From Micromonospora sp. NBC_01699 (GTDB lineage Bacteria; Actinomycetota; Actinomycetes; Mycobacteriales; Micromonosporaceae), in assembly GCF_036250065.1 (NCBI RefSeq), contig NZ_CP109199.1, positions 7,686,001-7,750,000 on the forward strand: a DNA stretch of 64,000 nt, in the 5' to 3' direction. A program made the translations under genes and the position numbers. Shown here piece after piece: positions 18,897-27,780 of the stretch. Under the pieces are notes generated by a model, which ran no database searches, had not been told where the DNA came from, and saw only the letters and a program-made list of their open reading frames with translations. Each line of letters opens with the position of its first letter. Position 1 is the first letter of the stretch.

Positions 18897-20584
18897 AGCG
18901 CCTCCCAGCTGTCCAGCAGTTCGCCGGCCGGTCCGATCGAACCGACCAGATGGCCCCGCCACTCGTCGCTCACCGTCGGGAAGTCCTCCCGCCAGTGGCA
19001 GCCGCGGGTCTCCTGACGCGCGTACGCCGCCGCCACCAGGGCGGCCGCGACCGTGACCAGGTTGGTCGCCTCCCAGCTCGCGGTCCGGGGCGTGTCCCGG
19101 GTCGCGGCGACCTCGTTCAACTCGGTGGCGGTCGCCCGCAACGACTCCGCCGACCGGAGCACGCCCGCACCCCGCGTCATCGCCCGTTGCAGCGCGGTCC
19201 GGGTCTCCGGCCGCACCACCCAGCCGGTGCCGCCCTGCCAGGCCCCGCCCGGCGCCGGCTCGGCCTGCGGCGGCAGGTTGTGCGCGATGTCGTCGGCGAT
19301 CCGCCGGGCGAACACCAACCCCTCCAGCAGCGAGTTGCTGGCCAGCCGGTTCGCGCCGTGCACACCGGTGCAGGCGACCTCGCCGCAGGCGTACAGGCCG
19401 GGGATCGAGGTGCGGCCGTGCAGGTCCGTACGGACGCCGCCGGAGGCGTAGTGCGCGGCCGGCGCGACCGGGATCAGGTCGACCGCCGGGTCGATGCCGA
19501 TCGCCAGGCAGGAGGCGACGATGGTGGGGAACCGCTGGTTGAGGAACTCGGCGCCGAGGTGCCGGGCATCGAGGAAGACGTGGTCGTCCCCGGAGGCCAG
19601 CAGCACCCGGTGGATGCCCTTCGCCACCACGTCGCGCGGGGCCAGCTCGGCCAGCTCGTGCTGACCCACCATGAACCGCTTGCCGTCGGTGTCGACCAGG
19701 TACGCGCCCTCACCGCGCAGCGCCTCGGAGACGAGCGGCTGCTGGGCGGCACCGAGCACACTGGTCGCGTCGGCCGGGCTGATCAGGGCGGTCGGGTGGA
19801 ACTGGACGAATTCGAGATCGGTGACCGCCGCGCCGGCCCGGATCGCCAACGCCACACCGTCCCCGGTGGAGACGGCCGGGTTGGTGGTGGCGGAGAAGAC
19901 CTGCCCCATCCCCCCGGTGGCGAGTACGACCGCGCGGGCCAGGATCGCCCCCACCCCGTCCTCGCTGCCCTCGCCGAGCACGTGCAGGGTGATGCCGCAC
20001 GCCTGGCCCGGTGCGTCACCCCAGCCGGGGGCGCGCAGCAGGTCCAGCACCAGCGCGTGCTCGACCAGCCGGATCCACGGGTCCCGCCCGACCGCCTCGT
20101 GCAGGGCGCGCTGCACCTCGGCGCCGGTGGCGTCGCCGCCGGCGTGCACTATCCGGTTGGTCCGGTGCCCGCCCTCGCGGGTAAGCATCAGCGACCCGTC
20201 CGCGTTGCGGTCGAACTCGGCACCGATCCGGATCAGTTCGCGCAGCCGGGCCGGGCCCTCCTCGACCAGCACCCGGACCGCCTCCGGGTCGCAGAGACCG
20301 ACCCCGGCGACCTCGGTGTCGTAGGCGTGCGCGGCGGGGGTGTCCAGTGGGTCGAGTACGGCCGCGATGCCGCCCTGGGCCCAGCGGGTGGAGCCGTCGT
20401 CGATGTTGACCTTTGTGACGACGGTCACGTGCAGACCGGCCTCCCGCAACTGCAACGCGGCGGTGAGCCCGGCGATACCCGAGCCGACCACCAACACGTC
20501 GGTGGTCTCCACCCAGCCCGGCGCGGGTGCACCGAGCAGCGTGGGCAAGACCGGCAGATCCAGGGTCGGCACATGCATCAGCAC
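18893..20584 (-). CDS. nadB: L-aspartate oxidase
   Basis: 563-residue FAD enzyme oxidising L-aspartate to iminoaspartate for NAD synthesis. The dinucleotide-binding motif VLVVGSGIAGLTAAL is at the N-terminus, followed by STRWAQGGIAAV, the REGGHRTNRIVHAGGDATG active-site loop, and HYASGGVRTDLHGRTSIPGLYACGE. GTG at 20584 has GGAG with 6-nt spacing; GTG at 20605 and ATG at 20578 are alternatives. No nadA (quinolinate synthase) is adjacent, so it must lie elsewhere. Confidence 0.97.
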   Translation of the reverse strand: MLMHVPTLDLPVLPTLLGAPAPGWVETTDVLVVGSGIAGLTAALQLREAGLHVTVVTKVNIDDGSTRWAQGGIAAVLDPLDTPAAHAYDTEVAGVGLCDPEAVRVLVEEGPARLRELIRIGAEFDRNADGSLMLTREGGHRTNRIVHAGGDATGAEVQRALHEAVGRDPWIRLVEHALVLDLLRAPGWGDAPGQACGITLHVLGEGSEDGVGAILARAVVLATGGMGQVFSATTNPAVSTGDGVALAIRAGAAVTDLEFVQFHPTALISPADATSVLGAAQQPLVSEALRGEGAYLVDTDGKRFMVGQHELAELAPRDVVAKGIHRVLLASGDDHVFLDARHLGAEFLNQRFPTIVASCLAIGIDPAVDLIPVAPAAHYASGGVRTDLHGRTSIPGLYACGEVACTGVHGANRLASNSLLEGLVFARRIADDIAHNLPPQAEPAPGGAWQGGTGWVVRPETRTALQRAMTRGAGVLRSAESLRATATELNEVAATRDTPRTASWEATNLVTVAAALVAAAYARQETRGCHWREDFPTVSDEWRGHLVGSIGPAGELLDSWEAL

Positions 20585-20662
20585 AGTGAACTCCGCTCGA
20601 TGCACGACCCGACGCCCGGGGGCGGCGAGGGTGATCTGGATCCGATCGGATCGACTACCCGG

Positions 20663-21574
20663 TCAGTTCGTGGGTACGGGCAGTGCGGCGAGTCCGGCAC
20701 CCTTGACCGAGCGACTGACCACGCCCTGGCCGTAAAGACCCAGGTAGCAGCGGACACCCCGGTTACCGGCCTGCCAGTCGGCCTGTCGGCCCGGCAGCGC
20801 GAGCACGTCCGTACGGAACCGCATGTTGGCGTCATCGGGGGCGCCGACGTACGTCGCGATCAGCTTCCGGCACTCGTCGAAGAGCCGGACCCAGTCGATG
20901 TCCCTGGTCGGGAACGGTATCTCCGGCGCGTTCCACACCCCGACGAACTCGCTGTTGTGCGGCTTGGCACAGTCGACGGCGGGCATCCCGGTGATGGTCC
21001 GCTGCGCCGACCGCCGGATCGAGTAGCAGGCCAGAGCCAGCGGGGACGGAGCCTTCAGGGCACCCCGCACGCTGGCCGTACGGTTGACCACGGCGCCGCT
21101 GGTCGGCTCGACGCTGGCCACCTCCGCCATGTCGCACCGGAACCACCGCGCACCACCCGTCCAGGCCACCGGAGAGGGAAGTGCCACCTCCATCCGGAGA
21201 CGGCCCGCCCGCCATTCGTTGCCGACGTATTCCCGCGCTTTCCCGTCGCATTCGCCGAAGGCGGTACGAATCTCCGCCGACTGCTCGGCCGGCGGCGCCT
21301 CCCGACTCGCGGCAGCGCCGCTGAACGTGCCCACATGCACGGTCTCCGTCCGGTGCGGGGCGGCGCAGTCGACCGGCTCGTACGCCGTGAGGGGGGCGAC
21401 CTTGACCGGCTCGGCCGGGTGGCAGGTGCCGACCGGCGGTACGAAGGGTTTCGGCTCGGCCAGCGGTGCCCAGTCGTCGACGAGCGCCCCGTCGATCCCG
21501 GCCGGTTGCCCGCACCCGGACAGCAGCACTCCCGCCACCGAAACCGCGACCAGGACGCTCCACCAACGACGCAT
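20663..21574 (-). CDS. Septum-formation-domain lipoprotein
   Basis: 303-residue lipoprotein. A signal peptide ends in the lipobox VLLSGC near residue 21. Two similar Cys-containing halves follow, each with the DCAxPH motif (VDCAAPHRTETV and VDCAKPHNSEFV) of the actinobacterial septum-formation domain. ATG at 21574 is supported by GGGAGGGA just upstream. The gene sits between panD and nadB in the cofactor run without an obvious metabolic link; the septum label is family knowledge, not shown here. Confidence 0.82.
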   Translation of the reverse strand: MRRWWSVLVAVSVAGVLLSGCGQPAGIDGALVDDWAPLAEPKPFVPPVGTCHPAEPVKVAPLTAYEPVDCAAPHRTETVHVGTFSGAAASREAPPAEQSAEIRTAFGECDGKAREYVGNEWRAGRLRMEVALPSPVAWTGGARWFRCDMAEVASVEPTSGAVVNRTASVRGALKAPSPLALACYSIRRSAQRTITGMPAVDCAKPHNSEFVGVWNAPEIPFPTRDIDWVRLFDECRKLIATYVGAPDDANMRFRTDVLALPGRQADWQAGNRGVRCYLGLYGQGVVSRSVKGAGLAALPVPTN

Positions 21575-21696
21575 CGCGTCCCTCCCCAGGGGCGGCACCA
21601 GTATGGACGGCTGGGACATAGCGTAGCCGTCCGGCGTCGTTGCGTCGCCTCGCCGATGGGCTGATCATCCTCGGCCCATCGGTCCGGATCACGTCC

Positions 21697-22125
21697 TCAG
21701 CGGGCGTCCGCCACCAGGTCACCGCGGACCGGTCCGCCGGCCGTACCGGCTGCCACACCGGCCGGGTCGGCACCCAGCCCGACCACCCGGTTGTCGGCGT
21801 CGACATGCACCACCCGAGGCTGGTACGACCGCGCCTGCGCGTCCTCGAACTGCCCGTACGCGATGATGATGACCAGGTCACCGGGGTGCACCAGGTGCGC
21901 GGCGGCACCGTTGATGCCGATCACGCCGCTGCCCCGGACACCGGGGATGACGTACGTCTCCAGCCGGGCCCCGTTGGTGACGTCCACAATGGCCACCTTC
22001 TCCCCGGGCAGCAGGTCGGCGGCGTCGAGCAGCTCCTCGTCGATGGTCACCGAGCCGACGTAGTGCAGGTCGGCCTGGGTCACGGTGGCGCGGTGGATCT
22101 TCGACTTGAGCATGGTGCGGAACAT
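21697..22125 (-). CDS. panD: Aspartate 1-decarboxylase precursor
   Basis: 142-residue pyruvoyl enzyme making beta-alanine from aspartate. The self-processing site is YVGSVTID, with cleavage between Gly and Ser at residues 24/25 to form the pyruvoyl group. The core [21 protein letters not shown] is conserved. Start ATG overlaps the panC stop by one base (TGATG), so panC and panD are translationally coupled and provide both substrate and ligation steps for pantothenate. Confidence 0.97.
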   Translation of the reverse strand: MFRTMLKSKIHRATVTQADLHYVGSVTIDEELLDAADLLPGEKVAIVDVTNGARLETYVIPGVRGSGVIGINGAAAHLVHPGDLVIIIAYGQFEDAQARSYQPRVVHVDADNRVVGLGADPAGVAAGTAGGPVRGDLVADAR

Positions 22126-23048
22126 CAGATCTCTTCCTTCGAAGCAGCGACGGCACCGGCCGGCGCGGCAGCGGCCGCAGCGGCGGATTCGGTGCCGGAA
22201 TCGGGGTCGGCGAGCCGAACGGCCAGGTTGTCGATCAGGCGGGTGCTACCGACCCAGGCCGCCACCACCATCCGGGCCGGACCGACGAGCGGGGCCGGTG
22301 CCAGGTCCGGATCGGTCAGGACCAGGTAGTCGAGCTTCGCGCCCGGCGTACCGGATGCCTGGAGTGCCTGGTGGGCGGCGGCGAGCGCGGCGTCGGGACC
22401 GAGCCCGGCGTCGGCGGCGGTCGCGCCCGCCCGCAGCGCGGCGGACAGGCTCGCGGCGGTCACCCGCTCGTCCGCCGACAGGTAGCGGTTGCGACTGGAA
22501 AGGGCCAGACCGTCCGGTTCCCGGACGGTCGGCACACCGACGATCTCCACCGGTACGTCCAGGTCACGCACCATCCGGCGAACCAGGGTGAGCTGCTGGT
22601 AGTCCTTCTCGCCGAAGAACGCGAAGTCCGGCCGGACCAGTTGGAGCAGCTTGAGCACGACGGTGAGGACCCCGTGGAAGAAACCGGGGCGGCTGGCGCC
22701 CTCCAGTTCACCGCCGAGCGGTCCGGGGTCGACCCGGACCAGTGGCGTCCCGGTCGGGTACATCTCCTCGCGGGCCGGCGCGAACACCACGTCCACCCCG
22801 GCCGCCGCGCAGATCGCCAGGTCGGAGTCGAACGTACGGGGATACCTGTCGAAGTCCTCGTTCGGCCCGAACTGCAACGGGTTCACGAAGATCGTCACCA
22901 GTACGTGGTCGGCCCGCTCGCGGGCGGCGCGTAGCAGCGCCTCGTGCCCGGCGTGCAGCGCGCCCAGCGTCATCACCACCCCGACCGTGCCCGGCAGCGC
23001 GTCACGCGCGGCCGTCAACTCCGCCCGGGTGCGTACCACCTCGGTCAT
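22125..23048 (-). CDS. panC: Pantothenate synthetase
   Basis: 307-residue ligase joining pantoate and beta-alanine. The ATP-binding motifs are [34 protein letters not shown], the pantoate/ATP segment [10 protein letters not shown] and the KMSKS-like [12 protein letters not shown] at 23048 is chosen because GAGGAG lies 5 nt upstream; the open frame further upstream only translates a tandem repeat. The Ala-rich C-terminal tail ([14 protein letters not shown]) is nonconserved. Coupled to panD. Confidence 0.97.
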   Translation of the reverse strand: MTEVVRTRAELTAARDALPGTVGVVMTLGALHAGHEALLRAARERADHVLVTIFVNPLQFGPNEDFDRYPRTFDSDLAICAAAGVDVVFAPAREEMYPTGTPLVRVDPGPLGGELEGASRPGFFHGVLTVVLKLLQLVRPDFAFFGEKDYQQLTLVRRMVRDLDVPVEIVGVPTVREPDGLALSSRNRYLSADERVTAASLSAALRAGATAADAGLGPDAALAAAHQALQASGTPGAKLDYLVLTDPDLAPAPLVGPARMVVAAWVGSTRLIDNLAVRLADPDSGTESAAAAAAAPAGAVAASKEEI

Positions 23049-23067
23049 GCCCACTCCTCGCTTCCCG

Positions 23068-23147
23068 TGCCCACCGAGCTTCCCGTGCCCGCCTGGCTTC
23101 CCTGCCCACCGAGCTTCCCGTGCCCGCCTGGCTTCCCTGCCCACCGA
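23068..23147. repeat. 35-bp tandem repeats between the DUF2520 gene and panC
   Basis: Two full units (23068-23102 and 23103-23137) beginning TGCCCACCGAGCTTCCCG and a partial third to 23147. They begin about 20 bp upstream of the panC start and include the space where its leader would lie. Confidence 0.8.
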
Positions 23148-23165
23148 ACCGGACGCCCGGTCGGG

Positions 23166-24158
23166 TCACACCGACTGCCGCTGCCGGTCGGCGAGTACGC
23201 CGAGCAGCGACACCGCGTCGACCGGTCGGAGCCGGCCGGCGGCGATGGCCCGGTCGGCGGTGCGCCGGGCCAGCGCAAGGTAACCGGCGACCGACTCGGG
23301 CGCGGTGGCGGCCAGCCGATCCAGGTGCTTGGCCACGGTGCCGGCGTCACCGCGGACGACCGGACCGGTCAGCGCCGCGTCACCGAGCCGCAGGGCGTTG
23401 TCCAGGGCGGCGTGCAGCAGCGGCCCGAGCACCTTCTCCGGCTGCGCCACACCCGCGTCCCGCAACCGGTCCATCGCCTCGTTGACGAGGGTGACCAGGT
23501 GGTTCGCGCCATGGGCGAGACTCGCGTGGTAGAGCGCGCGGTCGCCCTCGGCCACCCACTCGGGCACCCCGCCGAGGTCGGCGACGAGCCGGGCGGCGAG
23601 CGGCCGGAGATCGGTCGGCACGGTCACGCCGTACGAGATTCCGGGCAGCCGGGCCAGGTCGTCGGCGGTACCGGTGAAGGTCATCGCCGGGTGCACCGCG
23701 AGCGGGCGGGCCCCGACGGCGACGGCGGGCGCGAGCACCCCGAGCCCGTGCGCACCGGAGGTGTGCAGGACCAGTTGGGCCGGGCGCAGCGCCCGGGTCT
23801 CGGCCAGGCCCGACACCACGGCGGCGAGCGCGTCGTCCGGCACCGCGATGACCAGCAGGTCGACGCCGGAACGGGCGACCTCGGCGGCGGGCAGGTTGGT
23901 GGCACCGGGCAGCAGTTGGTCGATCCGGGCCTTCGCGGCGGCGGAGACGCCGGAGGCGGCCCGCACCCGGTGGCCGGCGCGGGCCAACGCGGCGCCGAGT
24001 ACGGCACCCACCCGACCGGTGCCGATCACCCCGACGGTCAGCATCCGGGGGCCGAGATGTGCCCCGTCGGTTACGGCGGCGGTGGGGCCGCCGGGGCGGT
24101 GAGCCGGCGCGGTCACCCCGGCAGGGGCGGCCGGACGCGGGCGCGGCGATGCGCTCAT
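23166..24158 (-). CDS. Rossmann-fold / DUF2520 dehydrogenase-like protein
   Basis: 330-residue protein with an N-terminal dinucleotide-binding domain (LTVGVIGTGRVGAVLGAALARAGHRV) and a C-terminal helical DUF2520 domain (LYHASLAHGANHLVTLVNEA). Its order upstream of panC recurs in actinobacteria. The fold resembles NADP-dependent reductases such as ketopantoate reductase, so a role in pantothenate synthesis is plausible but unproven. ATG at 24158 is chosen; the first 35 residues are a Pro/Ala-rich leader before the fold begins, and an internal start at the MLTV Met is possible. Confidence 0.88.
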   Translation of the reverse strand: MSASPRPRPAAPAGVTAPAHRPGGPTAAVTDGAHLGPRMLTVGVIGTGRVGAVLGAALARAGHRVRAASGVSAAAKARIDQLLPGATNLPAAEVARSGVDLLVIAVPDDALAAVVSGLAETRALRPAQLVLHTSGAHGLGVLAPAVAVGARPLAVHPAMTFTGTADDLARLPGISYGVTVPTDLRPLAARLVADLGGVPEWVAEGDRALYHASLAHGANHLVTLVNEAMDRLRDAGVAQPEKVLGPLLHAALDNALRLGDAALTGPVVRGDAGTVAKHLDRLAATAPESVAGYLALARRTADRAIAAGRLRPVDAVSLLGVLADRQRQSV

Positions 24159-24305
24159 GTCTTCGATCCAGTCCTCGATAAGTGGTACCGGTCGATCGCA
24201 AGTATGCGCCGTTGTTACGGACGTGCGACAAGCATGTGTGAAAACCTTCACCACCCCCCGAACGACGGAATGCGCCCGGCACCAGCCGGGCGCATTCGTC
24301 ATGGT

Positions 24306-25601
24306 CTACCGGCGGAGGAAGCCGGCGTCGAGGAACTTGAAGTTGGTGTTGGGCCGTACCTCGCCGTCACCGTCGACCACGTCGGGGGTGTTCTGCCCGT
24401 CGTGCACCACCAGCAGGCCACCGGGGAATCCGGGCAGCGGGGTGAACACCACCGAGGCGCCGTCGCACTCCTGCACCCCGTCGATCTCGGTACCGTTCGG
24501 GCGCCGGGTGTCGGTCACCGCGAACCGTGCCACCGGCCGGTTGGTCCGTCGGTCGTACGTGAAGAACGTGTCGTCGCCCTGGCTCGACACGACCAGCGTG
24601 CCGTCGAGCCGCCCGGTCCGGTGGATGGTGAGCCCCTCCACGTCCGCCGCGATCCGCCCGCCGAAGCCCGGATCGGCGGCGTAGTCGACCACACAGTCGT
24701 CCTGCTCGACGTCGAACACCGCCGGTACGCCGTACTCACGGGTCCGCTCGACCGAGGTCGGCTGACCGCGGAAGCGGCCACCGGTGACCGGGATCCGCCA
24801 CAACCCGACCGTCTCCTGCGCCAGGTACGCGACCCCGGTCGCCGGGTCGACCACCATCCCCTCGACCTGCGGTCCGTCACCCGGATCGGCACACGGCGCC
24901 CAGCGGGTGCCGTTCGGCAGGGTGAACTCCGCCGGCAGGGTCAGCCGGTCCACCGGCCGGTAGCTGACCCGGTCACCCCGGACGACCAGCCGGAAGATGC
25001 CGACCTCCGGCGTACTGCGCCGGCTGACCACCACGTAGACGGTGCCGTCCGGGGCGACCCAGGTGGCCAGGCCGTACGCCGTACGCTGTCCGTTGACCTC
25101 CGCCTGGTCGCGGCTGAACGCGTACGGCACGTCCGGCGCGGTCACGTCGACCAGCCGGCGCCCGGCCGGGTCGATCCGGTAGAACCGGAGCTGGTCCCGG
25201 CCCCGGTCACTGACCACGGCCAGGTCCGACCGCCGGCCACCGAGCCTGAAGCCCTCGACCAGGTCGACGTTGTTGAACCGGCCGGACTCGTCGTCGGGAC
25301 CCGGCGCGGGCGGGGTGGGGATCACCTGCCGCTGCCGGCCGTGCAGGTCGTAGACCCGCAGGCCGCCGTTCTTGGCGGTGGCGATCACGAGGCTGCCGGC
25401 CCGGTCGACCGGGTTGACCCAGATCGCCGGATCGTCCGCGTCGGCGTCGCCGCCGGCCTCGTCGTCAAAGAGTGCCGGGGTCTCGACCACGGCACGGACC
25501 GCGCGGGTATGGCCTCCGGCGGACCCGCCGGCGTTCGCCGGAACGGCGGCACCCAGGAGCAGCGGTACGGTCAGCGCTGCGGGGATCAGAAGTCGTCGCA
25601 T
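24306..25601 (-). CDS. Secreted beta-propeller phytase
   Basis: 431-residue extracellular enzyme expected to release phosphate from phytate with calcium. The signal peptide is MRRLLIPAALTVPLLLGAAVPANA. The mature protein shows beta-propeller phytase motifs: DADDPAIWVNP, ATAKNGGLRVYDLHGR, NVDLVEGFRL, AYGLATW, EGMVVDPATGVAYLAQE and AADVEGLTI. ATG at 25601 begins the only signal peptide in frame. It is divergent from the methyltransferase gene at 25656, leaving only 54 bp for both promoters. Phosphate control is likely by analogy but no PHO box was seen. Confidence 0.92.
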   Translation of the reverse strand: MRRLLIPAALTVPLLLGAAVPANAGGSAGGHTRAVRAVVETPALFDDEAGGDADADDPAIWVNPVDRAGSLVIATAKNGGLRVYDLHGRQRQVIPTPPAPGPDDESGRFNNVDLVEGFRLGGRRSDLAVVSDRGRDQLRFYRIDPAGRRLVDVTAPDVPYAFSRDQAEVNGQRTAYGLATWVAPDGTVYVVVSRRSTPEVGIFRLVVRGDRVSYRPVDRLTLPAEFTLPNGTRWAPCADPGDGPQVEGMVVDPATGVAYLAQETVGLWRIPVTGGRFRGQPTSVERTREYGVPAVFDVEQDDCVVDYAADPGFGGRIAADVEGLTIHRTGRLDGTLVVSSQGDDTFFTYDRRTNRPVARFAVTDTRRPNGTEIDGVQECDGASVVFTPLPGFPGGLLVVHDGQNTPDVVDGDGEVRPNTNFKFLDAGFLRR

Positions 25602-25655
25602 GTCCGCCGACCGTAGGGTCTGCACCGTGACATGCCCTGAACAGCGGATGAACGG

Positions 25656-26798
25656 ATGTCGATGACCTGGCGGGCGGCGATGACGACGGCGCTGTACGGC
25701 GCCGATGGCTTCTTCGTGACCGGTGCCGGCCCGGCGGCCCACTTCCGTACCAGCGCGCATGCCGCACCGGTGCTCGGCGCGGCGGTGCTGCGCCTGCTCC
25801 AGCGGGTCGACGCAACGCTGGGTCACCCGGACCGGCTGGACGTGGTCGACGTCGGGGCCGGCCGGGGAGAACTGCTGCGTACGCTGGCCGCGCTCGCCCC
25901 GGCCGAACTGGGTCGCCGGCTGCGGCTGACCGCTGTCGAACTCGCCCCCCGCCCCGATCCGCTGCCGCCGACGATCGGCTGGCGCGACACCCTGCCGACC
26001 GGTGTCGTCGGGCTGCTGCTCGGCACGGAGTGGCTGGACAACGTACCGCTGGATTTGGCCGAGGCCGGCCCGGACGGCTGGCGCCAGGTGCTGGTGGACC
26101 CGGTGTCGGGCGCCGAGTCCGTCGGTCCACCGCTCGCCGCCGCCGACCTCGCCTGGCTGGCCGAGTGGTGGCCGGACCAAACGGGTGCGTCGGACCGGCC
26201 CGGTCCCCCGGACCAAACGGGTGTGTCGGGACGGCGGTCAGCGCCGGACCGGGCCGGTGCGGCGGGTCCGCCGACGGGTAGCCGGGCCGAGATCGGCCGG
26301 AGCAGGGACGCCGCCTGGGCGGCGGCGGTCGGTGCGGTCGACCGTGGACTGGCGCTCGCCGTCGACTACGGCCACCTCCGCGCCGGTCGCCCTTCCAGCG
26401 GTACGTTGACCGGCTTCCGGGCCGGCCGCCAGGTGCCACCGGTGCCGGACGGGTCGTGCGACCTGACCGCCCACGTCGCCGTCGACTCGGTGGCGGCGGC
26501 CGGCGAAGCGGTGACCGGTGTGCCGTACACGCTGGTCAGCCAGCGGGCGGCGCTGCGGGCGCTCGGCGCCGACGGCAGCCGGCCGCCGCTCACCCTGGCC
26601 CATACCGACCCGACCGGGTACGTCCGGGCGCTGGCCGCCGCCTCGACGGTGACCGAGCTGACCGACCCGGCCGGGCTGGGCGGGCACTGGTGGCTGCTCC
26701 AGCCGGTCGGCGTCGACCCGGTCGACCTGCTGCCGGTGGCCTTCGCCGAGACTGAACGGAATCATAGGGTTCCGGCCGTTTATCCAGTTCAGCCCTGA
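25656..26798 (+). CDS. MidA/NDUFAF7-family SAM-dependent methyltransferase
   Basis: 380-residue protein of the family whose mitochondrial member NDUFAF7 methylates a complex I subunit. It shows ALYGADGFF, AAHFRTSAHAAP, the SAM-binding VVDVGAGRGELLRTLAAL, LLLGTEWLDNVP and VDYGHLRAG, all diagnostic. A Pro/Gly-rich insertion (roughly residues 170-215) carries a duplicated PDQTG segment from the repeated DNA GGACCAAACGGGTG at about 26176 and 26209, which looks like a recent short expansion. The substrate in this bacterium is unknown; no nuo genes are in the window. Confidence 0.87.
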   Translation: MSMTWRAAMTTALYGADGFFVTGAGPAAHFRTSAHAAPVLGAAVLRLLQRVDATLGHPDRLDVVDVGAGRGELLRTLAALAPAELGRRLRLTAVELAPRPDPLPPTIGWRDTLPTGVVGLLLGTEWLDNVPLDLAEAGPDGWRQVLVDPVSGAESVGPPLAAADLAWLAEWWPDQTGASDRPGPPDQTGVSGRRSAPDRAGAAGPPTGSRAEIGRSRDAAWAAAVGAVDRGLALAVDYGHLRAGRPSSGTLTGFRAGRQVPPVPDGSCDLTAHVAVDSVAAAGEAVTGVPYTLVSQRAALRALGADGSRPPLTLAHTDPTGYVRALAAASTVTELTDPAGLGGHWWLLQPVGVDPVDLLPVAFAETERNHRVPAVYPVQP

Positions 26799-26845
26799 TT
26801 CCCCGCGTGCCGTGGGCGGATAAACCGGGAGAAGCACCGCATCCT

Positions 26846-27274
26846 ATGGGGATGCATCAGACGGATCTGGACACGGCCGACCCGCCCGCTGCCGATACGG
26901 TCGGCCCACTCGTCGGTCGGGCGGCCCCCACTCTCGCCGCCACCATCGCCGGGTACGCCCTGCTCGCCGCATTCGCCCGGCCACTGACGCTGCCCGCCGC
27001 CTGCGCCGTACTGGCACCCGGACTGGTCCTGCTCTGGTGGGGCGCCCGGCGGGTGCCGCACCGTACGCTGCCGTCCGGGCGGGCGACCTCGGTGACCTGG
27101 GTCGGGCTCGGCGCCGCCTTCTGCGTCTGGGAACTGGTCGCCCTGTTCACCGGCAACGACGTGAACAATCCGACCTTCAGCATCCTGGCCGACCCGTTCC
27201 TGGACACCTACCCGGGCAGGGTCGCCGGGTACGTGCTGTGGCTGAGCACCGGCGCCTGGCTGGTGACCCGTTGA
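26846..27274 (+). CDS. Small integral membrane protein
   Basis: 142-residue protein with an acidic N-terminus (HQTDLDTADPPAADT) and four hydrophobic segments: ATIAGYALLAAFA, AACAVLAPGLVLLWWG, VGLGAAFCVWELVALF and VAGYVLWLSTGAWLV. No catalytic motif is seen. ATG at 26846 is chosen, with ATG at 26852 as an alternative. Its stop overlaps the TTG start of the next gene (TTGA), so the two are coupled and may form a membrane complex. Confidence 0.75.
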   Translation: MGMHQTDLDTADPPAADTVGPLVGRAAPTLAATIAGYALLAAFARPLTLPAACAVLAPGLVLLWWGARRVPHRTLPSGRATSVTWVGLGAAFCVWELVALFTGNDVNNPTFSILADPFLDTYPGRVAGYVLWLSTGAWLVTR

Positions 27275-27471
27275 CCGCACGCGCCATCCTCGTCGCCGGC
27301 TTCGTCGTGATCATCGGCGCCATGGTCCTGGTCGATCTCGCCGGCCGCCGCCCGAACAGCGCGGTCGCCCCGCTGGGCAGCGCGCTGATCGCGGCGATGC
27401 GCGGCGGCACGGGGCGGCTGATCGTACTCGGGGCGTGGGTCTGGATCGGTTGGCACTTCCTGGCCAGGTGA
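27271..27471 (+). CDS. Very small membrane protein (DUF6186-like)
   Basis: 66-residue protein with two hydrophobic helices (ILVAGFVVIIGAMVLVDLAG and LIVLGAWVWIGWHFLA) around a short loop. TTG start at 27271 lies in the stop of the upstream gene; this overlap is the main evidence for the start. Family label is tentative, from recall of similar actinobacterial proteins. Confidence 0.7.
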   Translation: MTARAILVAGFVVIIGAMVLVDLAGRRPNSAVAPLGSALIAAMRGGTGRLIVLGAWVWIGWHFLAR

Positions 27472-27589
27472 CCCCGGTCCGTGCTGTTTGCCACCCTCCC
27501 GGGAGGGAAGCCACCGACATGTCAAGCAGTACTAGTCATCCGAACTCCACGGGCCGGACGAAACGGCCGATCGCCCCACCGGAGGAAAG

Positions 27590-27757
27590 ATGCCCGTTTT
27601 CATCAAGAAAGTATTTGCCTGGGGGGGCCTGGCCTTCCTGATCTTCTTCATCGCGTTCCGCCCGGACAGCGCCGCGCACACCTTCAAGACCCTCGGAGCC
27701 GGGTGCATGATGATCCTTCAGGGCTTCGGTGACTTCCTCACCACCCTGATGACCTGA
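27590..27757 (+). CDS. 55-residue hydrophobic peptide
   Basis: A short gene with a strong ribosome site, GGAGGAA at 27581-27587, two bases before ATG at 27590. It encodes one transmembrane helix (VFAWGGLAFLIFFIAF), a polar turn (RPDSAAHTFKTLG) and an amphipathic tail. The codon choice is typical of neighbouring genes. Its stop is 23 bp from the stop of the convergent fibronectin-III gene. Function unknown; similar one-helix proteins are frequent in actinomycetes. Confidence 0.75.
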   Translation: MPVFIKKVFAWGGLAFLIFFIAFRPDSAAHTFKTLGAGCMMILQGFGDFLTTLMT

Positions 27758-27780
27758 CCGGGGTAGTCGGGCCGACAGGT

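Noticed and set aside
26170-26226. Insertion in the MidA-like gene
   Set aside because: The duplicated GGACCAAACGGGTG lies in a nonconserved loop and keeps the frame; a small expansion rather than a mobile element.
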